64,000 nucleotides of DNA from an uncultured Prolixibacteraceae bacterium (GTDB lineage Bacteria > Bacteroidota > Bacteroidia > Bacteroidales > Prolixibacteraceae). The number at the start of each line of letters is the position of its first letter. The first letter of the stretch is position 1. Both the position numbers and the translations under genes were made by a program. Of the stretch, positions 37,841-46,580 are shown piece by piece. The DNA is taken from assembly GCA_937915865.1 (NCBI GenBank), contig CALGIG010000106.1:19025-83024 (forward strand), in the 5' to 3' direction. Below the pieces are notes generated by a model that worked only from the letters and a program-made list of their open reading frames with translations, had not been told where the DNA came from and did not search any database.

Positions 37841-38140
37841 CTATAAGAATGTAAGTCCGATTTTTCTATTCAGCCCTTTCTCGAAAATGCGAATCAATGT
37901 CGATAATTGAATATTGCCTTTAGCATTTTCAATTTTAGAAATATAGCTTTTTTTAGTTCCTGCTTTTATTGCAAGTTGTTCCTGTGTCATATTCGCATTT
38001 TTCCTTGCTTCTTTCAGCATTTCGCTCACGATGAACATTTGAGCGCCTTCCTCGTATTTGTTGCGGCTTTCAGTCCCAATTTCGCCATGTTCTTTTTCTA
38101 TAAGCTCATCAAATGTTTTTATGTCGTTATAGTCTGTCAT
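37841..38140 (-). CDS. HigA-like antitoxin, XRE-type helix-turn-helix
   Basis: The protein has 99 residues from the ATG at 38140. A helix-turn-helix of the XRE/Cro type lies at about residues 45-90 (NMTQEQLAIKAGTKKSYISK, IENAKGNIQLSTLIRIFEKG). The N-terminal part is acidic and may wrap the toxin. It follows the toxin gene after 4 nt, the toxin-first order typical of HigBA. It should neutralise the toxin and repress the shared promoter upstream of 38480. The pair is sandwiched between sufD and the displaced sufD end. Confidence 0.85.
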   Translation of the reverse strand: MTDYNDIKTFDELIEKEHGEIGTESRNKYEEGAQMFIVSEMLKEARKNANMTQEQLAIKAGTKKSYISKIENAKGNIQLSTLIRIFEKGLNRKIGLTFL

Positions 38141-38144
38141 ATTT

Positions 38145-38480
38145 TTATTTTTTTGATTCAAAATACTCTTTCTTAATTCTCATTGCCTTTTCAATCTCTG
38201 TTGCCGGCGTTTTTTGTGTCTTTTTTTGAAAACCATTAAATAGAACAACCAGTTTTCCTTCATCGAAACAACAGAATATCCGGTAAATGTTCGACTGGCA
38301 TTCAATTCTTATTTCATAAAGCCCATCTTGTCCCGTTATTGGAGATAAAAATTTTTCGGGTACCCGATCAACTTGTCTCACTAATTCAAGCACATACTGA
38401 ACTTTCTGTTTAGCCTTAATATCCAACTCTTTATAAAAGTCGATGAAATAGTGTCCATAAAATATGATTTGTCTGGCCAT
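38145..38480 (-). CDS. HigB/RelE-like toxin (phage-derived Gp49-like family)
   Basis: The protein has 111 residues from the ATG at 38480; the two codons before it use a TTG start. It has the small basic RelE-type fold: VQYVLELVRQVDRVPEKFLS, LYEIRIECQSNIYRIFCCFD and KLVVLFNGFQKKTQKTP. The RIFCCFD and LFNGFQKK blocks are those of the Gp49/HigB group, mRNA interferases that cut transcripts at the ribosome. It is paired with the XRE antitoxin downstream. Toxicity is predicted from family, not shown. Confidence 0.85.
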   Translation of the reverse strand: MARQIIFYGHYFIDFYKELDIKAKQKVQYVLELVRQVDRVPEKFLSPITGQDGLYEIRIECQSNIYRIFCCFDEGKLVVLFNGFQKKTQKTPATEIEKAMRIKKEYFESKK

Positions 38481-38585
38481 ATTCAAAAGTTATCTTCAAA
38501 GATAACAATAACAAGTCGTTTCGAATTACAAATATCAAACATCAAATTCAGTTTTGTTCATGAATTACAAATTCCTCACTAACGG

Positions 38586-38669
38586 AGTATCGAACCGTTG
38601 CGCGAACGCCTCAGCGAACTAATTGAAAAGCGCATGAATGGTGAGATTGCCAGAGAACACGAAAAATGA
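38586..38669 (+). pseudogene. sufD: Displaced, diverged copy of the sufD 3' end
   Basis: The 84 nt match 37651-37734 with nine differences and no gap. Both copies begin at the same codon and end at a stop (TAA in the gene, TGA here). Four of the nine changes are synonymous; the others give K to R, G to E and Q to K plus the stop change. Homology starts abruptly at the 5' side and ends at the stop. The pattern suggests a homologous end from a diverged sufD rather than a recent tandem copy. It has no start signal and should not be made. Confidence 0.9.
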
Positions 38670-38691
38670 GAAAGAGTTTTGTTTATGCAAT

Positions 38692-38736
38692 AAAAGCAGT
38701 GAAGCCAGAAATTTCACCGGTTTTACTGTTTTTATT
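38692..38736 (+). terminator. Terminator behind the displaced sufD end
   Basis: AAAAGCAGTGAAGCC pairs with GGTTTTACTGTTTTT (three G-U pairs) with a T-rich tail. It fits as the terminator that once belonged to this copy of sufD, and it differs from the one at 37759. Confidence 0.6.
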
Positions 38737-38753
38737 TTCTAATTTCCACAAGA

Positions 38754-39656
38754 TTAGTTTTCTTCAAAATAATCATTATCGATTCGTTTGATCTCAAATG
38801 TATTAACTATTGAAACGGCCAAATTATAGTCAATCATCAAGTTTGTTAATTGTTCTCCGTCGATTAACACAATTTTTGTCTCATTTCTTGGCTGATATTC
38901 CCTCGCTTCATTCGTAAATCGCGACGTTGTTATAAAAACTCCTTTTTTCGCTCCCTGCCCCGCCAGAGCTCCAACAAATTTTTGTATTTCGGGTCTTCCA
39001 ACCACATTCTCCCATCGTTTTGCCTGAATATAAATCATATCCAAACCCAGTTTATCCTCCTTTATAATCCCATCGATCCCCTCATCTCCAGACTTCCCAA
39101 TAGAACGGCCAGCATCCTTTATCGAGCCACCGTATCCCATTTTAACCAAGAGTTCAACAACCAGAGTTTCAAAAAATGAGGGACTGCAACTTTTAATCTT
39201 TAGCAGTAACTCTTGCGCCAAATTTTTCCTAATATTGAGATAGTTGTTCTCCAATTCTTCTTCAGGAGTTGCTTTGCTATTTGCAATCTCAACATCTAAA
39301 GTTTCTTCATCTTTAGGTTTACCTGTTCGTTCTTGGTAAGTTGGAATTGTCTTCAAAAGCTTCAGACTTATTTCGGACGGATTTGTTGCCACCAAAGCCT
39401 TTCCTGCTTCGGTTATTTTGAAAGAACTTCTTTTCGTATTTTCTAATAATCCGGCCATTTTAAAATGAGATTTAGCCCATGCAACCCTATTTGGAAATGT
39501 TTTGGCAGCTCCACTTGGCAGGAACTCATTTAATTCTTCTTCGGTAAGATTAAAATAATCAGCCAGTTTCTGGTTGGTCTCAATAGTGGTATGTTCTTCT
39601 CCATCACTCAATATCTTTAGAAAAGGGAGCATTATTGTTTGAAAATCTGGTATCAT
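38754..39656 (-). CDS. Mrr-type restriction endonuclease
   Basis: The protein has 300 residues from the ATG at 39656; the open frame continues upstream without Mrr-like residues. The N-terminal winged-helix part (residues 1-90) has PNRVAWAKSHFKMAGLLENT. The C-terminal nuclease (residues about 155-285) has FFETLVVELLVKMGYGG, then GDEGIDGII (Asp195) and YIQAKRW (Gln211, Lys213), the Asp...Gln-x-Lys catalytic motif of Mrr. The family cuts methylated foreign DNA without a cognate methylase, consistent with no methyltransferase nearby. Divergent from the Pif1-like helicase. Confidence 0.87.
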   Translation of the reverse strand: MIPDFQTIMLPFLKILSDGEEHTTIETNQKLADYFNLTEEELNEFLPSGAAKTFPNRVAWAKSHFKMAGLLENTKRSSFKITEAGKALVATNPSEISLKLLKTIPTYQERTGKPKDEETLDVEIANSKATPEEELENNYLNIRKNLAQELLLKIKSCSPSFFETLVVELLVKMGYGGSIKDAGRSIGKSGDEGIDGIIKEDKLGLDMIYIQAKRWENVVGRPEIQKFVGALAGQGAKKGVFITTSRFTNEAREYQPRNETKIVLIDGEQLTNLMIDYNLAVSIVNTFEIKRIDNDYFEEN

Positions 39657-39785
39657 ATCAATTAGTACTTTATTTGAATTTCCAGCATAAATATAAAGCA
39701 TTTTAATCATAAGATAATCAAAAATTACATCTTCATTTTCCGTACATTTGTTCAAGTTAAAAAAAATGGATAAAAAATAACGGCT

Positions 39786-42248
39786 ATGCAATACCAATCC
39801 AACCCCCAATTAGAGCTTGCCTACAATTTTCTGCAATACACCAATCAGAATATTTTCCTGACGGGTAAAGCAGGCACAGGAAAAACTACCTTTTTGCGTA
39901 ACCTGAAAAAACAATCACCCAAGCGAATGGTGGTGGTAGCGCCAACGGGTGTGGCAGCTATCAATGCCGGAGGAGTGACCATTCACTCGTTTTTCCAGAT
40001 GGCTTTCGGGCCGCAAATACCGGTCGATCCTAACCAGCAACGCCCTGTCGTAGTTCCTGAAGATGGCAATGTAGCCCCTGGTATCAAACGGTTTAGCCGC
40101 GAAAAGATTAACATTATGCGAAGCCTCGATTTGCTGGTGATTGACGAAATTTCGATGGTTCGTGCCGATGTGCTGGATGGAATCGACGAGGTTTTGCGCC
40201 GCTATAAAAACCGCTACAAACCATTTGGCGGCGTTCAGTTGCTCATGATTGGCGATTTGCAGCAATTAGCCCCTGTGGTAAAAGAAGACGACTGGGCCAT
40301 CCTGAAAGATTACTACGATACTTGTTTCTTTTTCAGTAGTTATGCCCTGAAACGCTCGAAATTCATTGGCATTGAGCTTACTCACATTTTCCGCCAGAGC
40401 GACCAGCGGTTTATCGATTTGCTGAACAAAGTGCGCGAAAACCAGATGGACGAAGCCAGCCTTCAGGAACTAAATAAAAGGTTCATTCCAAGATTTAATC
40501 CGGACGAAAAAGAAGGCTATATAACTTTGACCACGCACAATTACCAGTCGCAGCAAATCAACGACTCGAAACTTGGACAACTCAAGACTAAAAGTTACTG
40601 TTTTACAGCGGAGGTTGAGGGCGAATTCCCGGAATACTCCTACCCCACCGAGTTGGAGCTCGAATTGAAAGTTGGCGCGCAGGTGATGTTTGTAAAAAAC
40701 GATACCGACAAACGTTTCTACAACGGCAAAATTGGCAAAGTAACCGGAATCAATGATGAGACCATCGAGGTTCAATGCCCGGGCGACTATTTACCTATTG
40801 ATGTCGAAAAAGTGGAATGGCAGAACGTAAAATATGTCCTTAACGAAAATACGCAGGAAATTGACGAAGAAGTAATAGGTAAATTCACGCAATATCCGCT
40901 CAAGCTGGCTTGGGCTATTACCATTCATAAAAGTCAGGGGCTTACTTTCGAAAAAGCCATTATTGACGCCCGCGCCTCGTTTGCTCACGGACAGGTTTAC
41001 GTGGCGCTGAGCCGCTGTAAAACGCTTGAAGGACTCGTGTTAAGCACTCCAATTGCCGATTTCAGTGTTAAAAACGACACAACAGTCATCAAATTTACCG
41101 ACGAAATTGAACGAAATCAGCCCGGACCAGCTGAGTTGGAGCAGTCGCGTAAAGATTACGTTCAGCAATTGTTCAACGAATTGTTCGACTTCAAACCTAT
41201 GTTGCGCCAAATTCAATTTCTGCTTAAACTTTGTGACGAACATCGGGCTCAGTTGCTGGGTAATTTGAAAACTAAGCTCGATGAAATAACGGCGCCGCTT
41301 CAAACAGAAATGATCGATGTGGCAGGAAAGTTCAGTAACCAGGTTCGCACTTTAATGGCCAGCGCTTCGGATGCTGAAGAAGATGACCAGCTTCAGGAGC
41401 GGGTAAAAAAAGCTTCGGAATATTTTGCCGGAAAGCTGTTGGCTATAGTGGAAGAACCATTTTCGGCAGCGTCGGTTGAAACCGACAACAAAGCCATCAG
41501 GAAAAGTTTATCGGATGCGGCCGATAAGCTTCGAAAAGAAATTTACACGAAAAAAAGTTGTCTCGCCTTGTGTAAAAACGGGTTCAGCATAAAAACCTAT
41601 CTCGAAACACGATCAAAATCGGCCATCGAAATGACAGAGAAAGGACATAAAGGGGCTACATCTGGCTCATCGTTCTCCAGAAACCCGGAATTTTACGCTC
41701 AGATTAAAAACTGGCGCGACGACAAAGCCGGCTTGCTCCATGTTGAAGTTCGCCGAATACTTCCGCAAAAAACGATGCTCGATATTGTGGAAACCTTGCC
41801 CGCCACTAAGGCCGAACTGAAATTTATCAAAGGAATGGGCGGTACACGTATGCAGCAATTTGGCAAAGAAATCCTGGAAATGGTTATTGCTTACCTGCGA
41901 TCCAAAGGAATGGCTTTGCCCGTTGACGCTGAGAAAGAAGCGGCGAAAGCCAGCTTAAGCACACAGGAAACCAGTCTGGAACTCTTCAATAGTGGTAAAA
42001 CAATTACTGAAATTGCACAGCAACGCGGAATGGCCGTTTCAACTATTGAAGGTCATTTGTCAAATTTTATCGGGACAGGAGAATTATCAATCGATCAGTT
42101 TGTTGCGCCGGAAAAGGTAAAGGCAATTACAGAATACCTTGAAAACCACAAGGGTGGTAACCTTTCGGATATTCGCGCCGGACTCGACAACCAGTATTCT
42201 TTTGGAGAAATACGAATGGTAATTAAGCATTTGGAATCTGTTAGGTAG
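39786..42248 (+). CDS. Pif1/RecD-like helicase with C-terminal HRDC and helix-turn-helix segments
   Basis: The protein has 820 residues. Walker A is GKAGTGKTT (residues 27-35). Walker B is LLVIDEISMV, near residue 118. ELTHIFRQSD and WAITIHKSQGLTFEKAIID, then HGQVYVALSRCKTLEG, are the SF1B helicase motifs. After the helicase a poorly conserved region is followed by an HRDC-like segment (GMGGTRMQQFGKEILEMVIA) and a HTH_40-type helix-turn-helix (LELFNSGKTITEIAQQRGMA). This layout is common in Bacteroidota. A role in DNA repair or replication is likely; a role in defence next to Mrr is speculation. Confidence 0.88.
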   Translation: MQYQSNPQLELAYNFLQYTNQNIFLTGKAGTGKTTFLRNLKKQSPKRMVVVAPTGVAAINAGGVTIHSFFQMAFGPQIPVDPNQQRPVVVPEDGNVAPGIKRFSREKINIMRSLDLLVIDEISMVRADVLDGIDEVLRRYKNRYKPFGGVQLLMIGDLQQLAPVVKEDDWAILKDYYDTCFFFSSYALKRSKFIGIELTHIFRQSDQRFIDLLNKVRENQMDEASLQELNKRFIPRFNPDEKEGYITLTTHNYQSQQINDSKLGQLKTKSYCFTAEVEGEFPEYSYPTELELELKVGAQVMFVKNDTDKRFYNGKIGKVTGINDETIEVQCPGDYLPIDVEKVEWQNVKYVLNENTQEIDEEVIGKFTQYPLKLAWAITIHKSQGLTFEKAIIDARASFAHGQVYVALSRCKTLEGLVLSTPIADFSVKNDTTVIKFTDEIERNQPGPAELEQSRKDYVQQLFNELFDFKPMLRQIQFLLKLCDEHRAQLLGNLKTKLDEITAPLQTEMIDVAGKFSNQVRTLMASASDAEEDDQLQERVKKASEYFAGKLLAIVEEPFSAASVETDNKAIRKSLSDAADKLRKEIYTKKSCLALCKNGFSIKTYLETRSKSAIEMTEKGHKGATSGSSFSRNPEFYAQIKNWRDDKAGLLHVEVRRILPQKTMLDIVETLPATKAELKFIKGMGGTRMQQFGKEILEMVIAYLRSKGMALPVDAEKEAAKASLSTQETSLELFNSGKTITEIAQQRGMAVSTIEGHLSNFIGTGELSIDQFVAPEKVKAITEYLENHKGGNLSDIRAGLDNQYSFGEIRMVIKHLESVR

Positions 42249-42648
42249 ATTTACAGGTCATAAATTTTCTATACAAAGCTTCGCAGAAACCGACAAAAGT
42301 TTCTTAATCTGTCAAAGTAGAGTTATAAATTGTGTGATTTAATTGGCGGTTTATTAACCTTGAGTTGTCGCATCATAAATAACTGATCAGGATTTGAAGA
42401 TTTTGTGTATACCTCAAACAGTATAACTTTTAAACGCCTTAACGACAGACTAATCTGTTGTATAATTTTTTATTTGTCATAATATAAATGTAAGAAAAAT
42501 AATATTGGAGTATTTCTGTACACAGGGTGTTAACAACTGAAAATCTTTCGGCACATCAATTCCTTTTTTTTACACTTAAGAAATTTTCTCACTTTAACCG
42601 ATTTTTCAAAAAAGATTCGGATATTAAAGGCCTTAAACCTAATAACCT
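42249..42648. other. 400-bp AT-rich gap before the DoxX-fusion gene
   Basis: No gene, clear promoter or hairpin is supported. Confidence 0.4.
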
Positions 42649-44202
42649 ATGATCACTACTAAAACCAAATTTTACCCAAAACTTTTTGTTACTATTCTTC
42701 GCGTGGCCATTGGCTGGCATTTTGTCTACGAAGGACTCTCCAAAATACTTCAGGGCGGATGGAGCGCCAAAAGTTATTTGCTGAATACCTCCGGGTTTTG
42801 CTCCGGATTTTACCACGCCCTGGCCAGCTCGCCATTCGTTTTGAGCATAACCGATTTTCTGAATATGTACGGGTTGCTTTTCATCGGACTGGCACTATTT
42901 ATTGGCTTATTCAGCCGGTTTGCTTCAGTCTGCGGGGCATTTTTGTTAACACTTTATTATTTCGCTTATCCTCCTTTTGGTAATCCGCTGATCAGCGCTT
43001 CCGACGGGCATATTTTCATTGTCGATAAACTTTTTATTGAAACTGCTGCCCTCCTTTTCCTTTTCTTTTATCCTGAAAAAGGGTTTAGTATCGACTCGCT
43101 GATTGAATTTTTCAGGAAGAAAAAAGCAAGACCTGAAGAAATTGTCAGCAGCGAATCGCGCCGCGAAGTGCTGAAAAACCTGGCTACCATTCCGGTTTTA
43201 GGTGCAATGGGCATTGGAGCAGTTAGTAACCTCAAAACTTATGGTGTGGATGTGATGTCGGGCGCTACCATTCAGGTGAAACAAACAGCGCTGAATGAGC
43301 TAAAAGGCAAACTGCCCACCGGAAAAATTGGCAAGCACGAAATCAGTCGCTTGGTGGCTGGCGGAAACCTGATTGGCGGTTGGTCGCATGCCCGCGATTT
43401 AATTTATACCGATACTCTTTTCAAAGCTTACAATACCGAACAAAAAGTTTACGAAACCCTGATGCTGGCCGAGAAAGCTGGCATTAACACGATTAACATT
43501 GGTTTCCCGTCGAACCCGCTGTTGGCCAAATACAAAAAAATTACAGGTAGTAAAATCAAGGTTATCTCACAGGTTCATCCTAACCTGGATAATAAAAAAC
43601 TGGCGGAAGTTGGCTCAACAACCAACAAAAACCTGTTTTATACCAACATCGATAAAGCGATTGACTTTGGTGTCGATATTATACAGGTGCAGGGAAACTG
43701 GTGCGATTGGTTGGTACGCGATCATAAAATTGAAGTCATTCATGAAATGATCGAACATATCCGTTCACAAGGATACACTGCAGGCTTAGCTTCCCATTCG
43801 GTTGAGTCGCTGATTGCCTGTGCCGAGCAGGGAATTATTCCTGATTATTATATGAAGACCATGCACCACGATCAGTATTGGTCGGCCCATCCGCGCGAAT
43901 TCCGCTTCCCGTTTGAGGTTGACGGCCTAAATTACCTCGACCACAATCGTTTCCACAATAACATGTTCTGCCTGTTTCCAGAACGAACCGTCGACTTTGT
44001 AGCAAAAGCAACTGTTCCAGTCATGGGATTTAAGGTCCTGGCAGCCGGGGCAATCGAGCCCAAAGACGGCTTTAAATGGGCCTACAACAATGGCGCCGAT
44101 TTTTTATGTGTTGGGATGTTCGATTTTCAGCTGGTGAGCAATGTAAATACAGCCATCGACTGCATTCAAAATGCCCAAAGGGCACGTAAATGGTATGGTT
44201 AA
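42649..44202 (+). CDS. DoxX-like membrane domain fused to a TIM-barrel protein
   Basis: The protein has 517 residues. Residues about 1-150 are a DoxX/DoxD-like four-helix membrane domain (RVAIGWHFVYEGLSKIL, GLLFIGLALFIGLFSRFASV). Residues about 160-200 look like a twin-arginine-type segment inside the chain (SRREVLKNLATIPVLGAMGI). From about residue 220 there is a soluble domain resembling aldo/keto reductase or sugar-isomerase-like TIM barrels (TGKIGKHEISRLVAGGNLIG, INIGFPSN, VDIIQVQGNWCDW). The two parts are normally separate proteins. The internal signal-like segment would place the barrel on the outer side of the inner membrane. Substrate unknown. Confidence 0.75.
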   Translation: MITTKTKFYPKLFVTILRVAIGWHFVYEGLSKILQGGWSAKSYLLNTSGFCSGFYHALASSPFVLSITDFLNMYGLLFIGLALFIGLFSRFASVCGAFLLTLYYFAYPPFGNPLISASDGHIFIVDKLFIETAALLFLFFYPEKGFSIDSLIEFFRKKKARPEEIVSSESRREVLKNLATIPVLGAMGIGAVSNLKTYGVDVMSGATIQVKQTALNELKGKLPTGKIGKHEISRLVAGGNLIGGWSHARDLIYTDTLFKAYNTEQKVYETLMLAEKAGINTINIGFPSNPLLAKYKKITGSKIKVISQVHPNLDNKKLAEVGSTTNKNLFYTNIDKAIDFGVDIIQVQGNWCDWLVRDHKIEVIHEMIEHIRSQGYTAGLASHSVESLIACAEQGIIPDYYMKTMHHDQYWSAHPREFRFPFEVDGLNYLDHNRFHNNMFCLFPERTVDFVAKATVPVMGFKVLAAGAIEPKDGFKWAYNNGADFLCVGMFDFQLVSNVNTAIDCIQNAQRARKWYG

Positions 44203-44210
44203 TGGCAAAA

Positions 44211-44244
44211 AGAGAGGCTGAGCATTTTACCGCTCAGCCTCTCT
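44211..44244. terminator. Bidirectional terminator between converging genes
   Basis: AGAGAGGCTGAGC and GCTCAGCCTCTCT form a perfect 13-bp stem, with a T-run to the right and an A-run to the left. It serves the DoxX-fusion gene and the small minus-strand gene. Confidence 0.8.
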
Positions 44245-44263
44245 TTGCAAATTGAGAAAATTA

Positions 44264-44392
44264 TCATTTCTTCTTTTTTGAATCATCAACTTCCATTTTT
44301 GCTGAATCATCTACGCGTTGATACGAAGGAATGTGTTTCCCATGTTTTGCTGACTTGTCTTTTTTAGGCTTTTTATTTCCTGCAGCTCCCAT
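44264..44392 (-). CDS. Small basic protein of 42 residues
   Basis: The reading frame starts at ATG 44392 and ends with TGA at 44264. AGGAGG lies 8 nt upstream (44401-44406 on the plus strand), a rare clear Shine-Dalgarno site in this genome, which supports real translation. The product begins MGAAGNKKPKKDKSAKHGKH and ends with four lysines, with an acidic stretch between. I do not recognise it; such Lys-rich small proteins exist in many Bacteroidota. It could bind nucleic acid. Confidence 0.7.
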   Translation of the reverse strand: MGAAGNKKPKKDKSAKHGKHIPSYQRVDDSAKMEVDDSKKKK

Positions 44393-44602
44393 AATTAGAA
44401 CCTCCTATTATTTAAATGAAACATTAAAAAATAAGTGTGTTCGGTTACGAAAATTCATAGCTGGACAACCAACTCGAAATAACAAAAAATGAACCCGAAC
44501 TTAAATATGCTCAAAAAGTCATAAATTATGCAACATTGACATTCTAAATTGGCATAGTTTAAATTAACTCAACTCATTTACCTTCGTCAAAAATTTATTT
44601 TT

Positions 44603-45688
44603 ATGAAGAAACAAAGATTTATTACAGTCGTCTTTTTTTTGATAATTATTGTTTTGCTATGTTCTTGCCAGTCAGATTACTACTCAGAGAATGATTATTT
44701 TAATGTACCCAAAATAGATGCTCATGTGCATATCCTAACAACCGATCCCTCTCTTCAAAAACATTGTAATGATGAAAACCTGAAGCTGATTACAATCAAT
44801 GTGAATGCAGGCGAAGATGTGAAAATGCAGCACGACACAGCTATTTCCTTAATTAAAAAGTATCCCGGAGAAATTTATTACCTGGCCACTTTTGCTTTCG
44901 ATACTGCTGTATGGAATGGTAACGATTGGGAGAAACAAACCATTGAAGAGCTTGAAAGTTATAGTTCAGGAGGAGCTGTAGGAGTAAAATTCTGGAAAAA
45001 TATCGGGATGGTTGAAAAAGACCGGAATGGAAAATTCATCATGCTTAGCAACAACAGGTTCGATCCGGTAATTACGTACATCGAAAAGAAAGATTTAACG
45101 TTGACCGGCCATCTGGGCGAACCACGCAATTGCTGGCTCCCGGTTGATTCGATGACTGTTAACAATGATAAAAGATATTTTGCCCATCATCCTGATTATC
45201 ACATGTATCTTCATCCTGAATGCCCAAGTTACAGCGACCAGTTGAAAGCAGTAGACAGTATGCTTACCAAACATCCGAACCTTAGATACATTGGCTGCCA
45301 TTTGGGAAGCCGTGAATGGAATGTTGATGAGCTCGCTAAAGCCTTTGACCGTTTTCCCAATATGGCTGTCGATTTAGCTGCAAGGATTTGTCATTTGCAA
45401 TATCAAAGCGCCAAAGATTATAAGAAAGTCCGAAATTTCATGATTAAATACCAGGACCGGATTCTCTATGGAACTGATATTTCATACGAAGGTAAACCAG
45501 ATAGTAGCTTTTACGCTGGGATTCGTGCAACACGGCTGAAAGATTGGAATTACTTCACAAGTTCAATGAATTTGGAATCAAAAGAGGTAAGTAAACCATT
45601 TATTGGCTTGAAACTGCCTAAGAAAGTTGTTGACAAAATTTTCTATCGGAACGCTGTTAAATGGTACAAAATCAGTTTAAAAAACTAG
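44603..45688 (+). CDS. Amidohydrolase-family lipoprotein
   Basis: The protein has 361 residues. A lipoprotein signal ends in LCSC near residue 23. KIDAHVHI gives the metal-binding HxH. LTGHLGEP, IGCHLGSREW and LYGTDISYEG carry further conserved His and Asp of the amidohydrolase_2 type fold. The family hydrolyses or decarboxylates small ring or carboxylate substrates; the substrate is not known. TACCTTCG just upstream is one base off the promoter -7 consensus. Monocistronic. Confidence 0.8.
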   Translation: MKKQRFITVVFFLIIIVLLCSCQSDYYSENDYFNVPKIDAHVHILTTDPSLQKHCNDENLKLITINVNAGEDVKMQHDTAISLIKKYPGEIYYLATFAFDTAVWNGNDWEKQTIEELESYSSGGAVGVKFWKNIGMVEKDRNGKFIMLSNNRFDPVITYIEKKDLTLTGHLGEPRNCWLPVDSMTVNNDKRYFAHHPDYHMYLHPECPSYSDQLKAVDSMLTKHPNLRYIGCHLGSREWNVDELAKAFDRFPNMAVDLAARICHLQYQSAKDYKKVRNFMIKYQDRILYGTDISYEGKPDSSFYAGIRATRLKDWNYFTSSMNLESKEVSKPFIGLKLPKKVVDKIFYRNAVKWYKISLKN

Positions 45689-45767
45689 GATTTGGGAAAT
45701 AGGGAGATTGAGAATGTCTGTTCTTGTAAAATCTTTTGTTCCGGGTACTAATTGTTGGAGCATATAC

Positions 45768-46451
45768 TTAGTTTTTTATTAAGTTCAGTAGTATGATTTC
45801 TTTGTATTGTTCCGAAACCGGTAGTTTATATCCTTCAATACAAATTGTGTTTCCGTCGATATGTTCTATTTTTTGTAGGTTGACAATGATTGTTCGGTGC
45901 ACCTTCATGAATTGAGAGCTGCTAAGTTTATCTTCCCAGCTTTTAAGTGTGCCATGTACTGTAAGTTTTTTATTGGAGCAGTGAAGCAAAACATAATCGC
46001 CACAGCTTTCCACAAACAGAATATCATTCAACGTAATCTGGTAAATTCTTTTATCTGATTTTACTGCGATTTTTGAAAGTTGAGGTACATCGTTTTTTAC
46101 TTTTATTTTTTCGCGGGCTTTATTGGCAGCTTTGCAAAAACGTTCGAATGAGAATGGTTTGAGAAGAAAATCGACTGCTTCCAAATCAAAACCATCAACA
46201 GCATATTGGGTATAAGCTGTTGTGAAAATAACCAACGGAGGATGGACTAGCGATCGCAAAAAGCTCACCCCCGACATTTCAGGTAAGTTTATGTCGAGGA
46301 AAATCAAGTCGACCATGTTGGTGTCGAGAAAAACCTGGGCCGAAATAGCATCATAAAAAGTGCCAGATAGCCTAAAATCGGGACATTTGGCTATATAAGT
46401 TTTTAATATGGTTTGAGCAGCCGGCTCGTCTTCAATAATGATGCAGTTCAT
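45768..46451 (-). CDS. LytTR-family response regulator
   Basis: The protein has 227 residues. A receiver domain (residues 1-115) has IIEDEPAA, the phosphorylated Asp in LIFLDINLPEMSG and the Lys in FLLKPFS. The LytTR DNA-binding domain (residues about 130-225) has ILFVESCGDYVLLHC and SSQFMKVHRTIIVNLQKIEH. Its expected sensor kinase is the LytS-type gene at 47266-48501, but an endonuclease III gene on the opposite strand lies between. The two probably still work together. Target promoters unknown. Confidence 0.9.
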   Translation of the reverse strand: MNCIIIEDEPAAQTILKTYIAKCPDFRLSGTFYDAISAQVFLDTNMVDLIFLDINLPEMSGVSFLRSLVHPPLVIFTTAYTQYAVDGFDLEAVDFLLKPFSFERFCKAANKAREKIKVKNDVPQLSKIAVKSDKRIYQITLNDILFVESCGDYVLLHCSNKKLTVHGTLKSWEDKLSSSQFMKVHRTIIVNLQKIEHIDGNTICIEGYKLPVSEQYKEIILLNLIKN

Positions 46452-46527
46452 AATTTTAATTTTTCTGGTTTCCTCTGGAATTAATCACACAATTTACATC
46501 ATTCACCTGTTTTGTCATTCAATTCAA

Positions 46528-46558
46528 TTGAAAATTTGCATTTGAACGATTAAATTTG
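46528..46558 (+). promoter_or_regulatory. Promoter of the endonuclease III gene
   Basis: TTG at 46528-46530, a 20-nt spacer, and TAAATTTG at 46551-46558. This matches the Bacteroidota -33/-7 pattern; the start codon is 23 nt downstream. Confidence 0.55.
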
Positions 46559-46580
46559 ATAACTTAAAAACAATCAAATC

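Noticed and set aside
37735..38585. Integrase or transposase inside the sufD-flanked insertion
   Set aside because: Only the toxin and antitoxin genes fit in the segment; no further frame of useful length is present.
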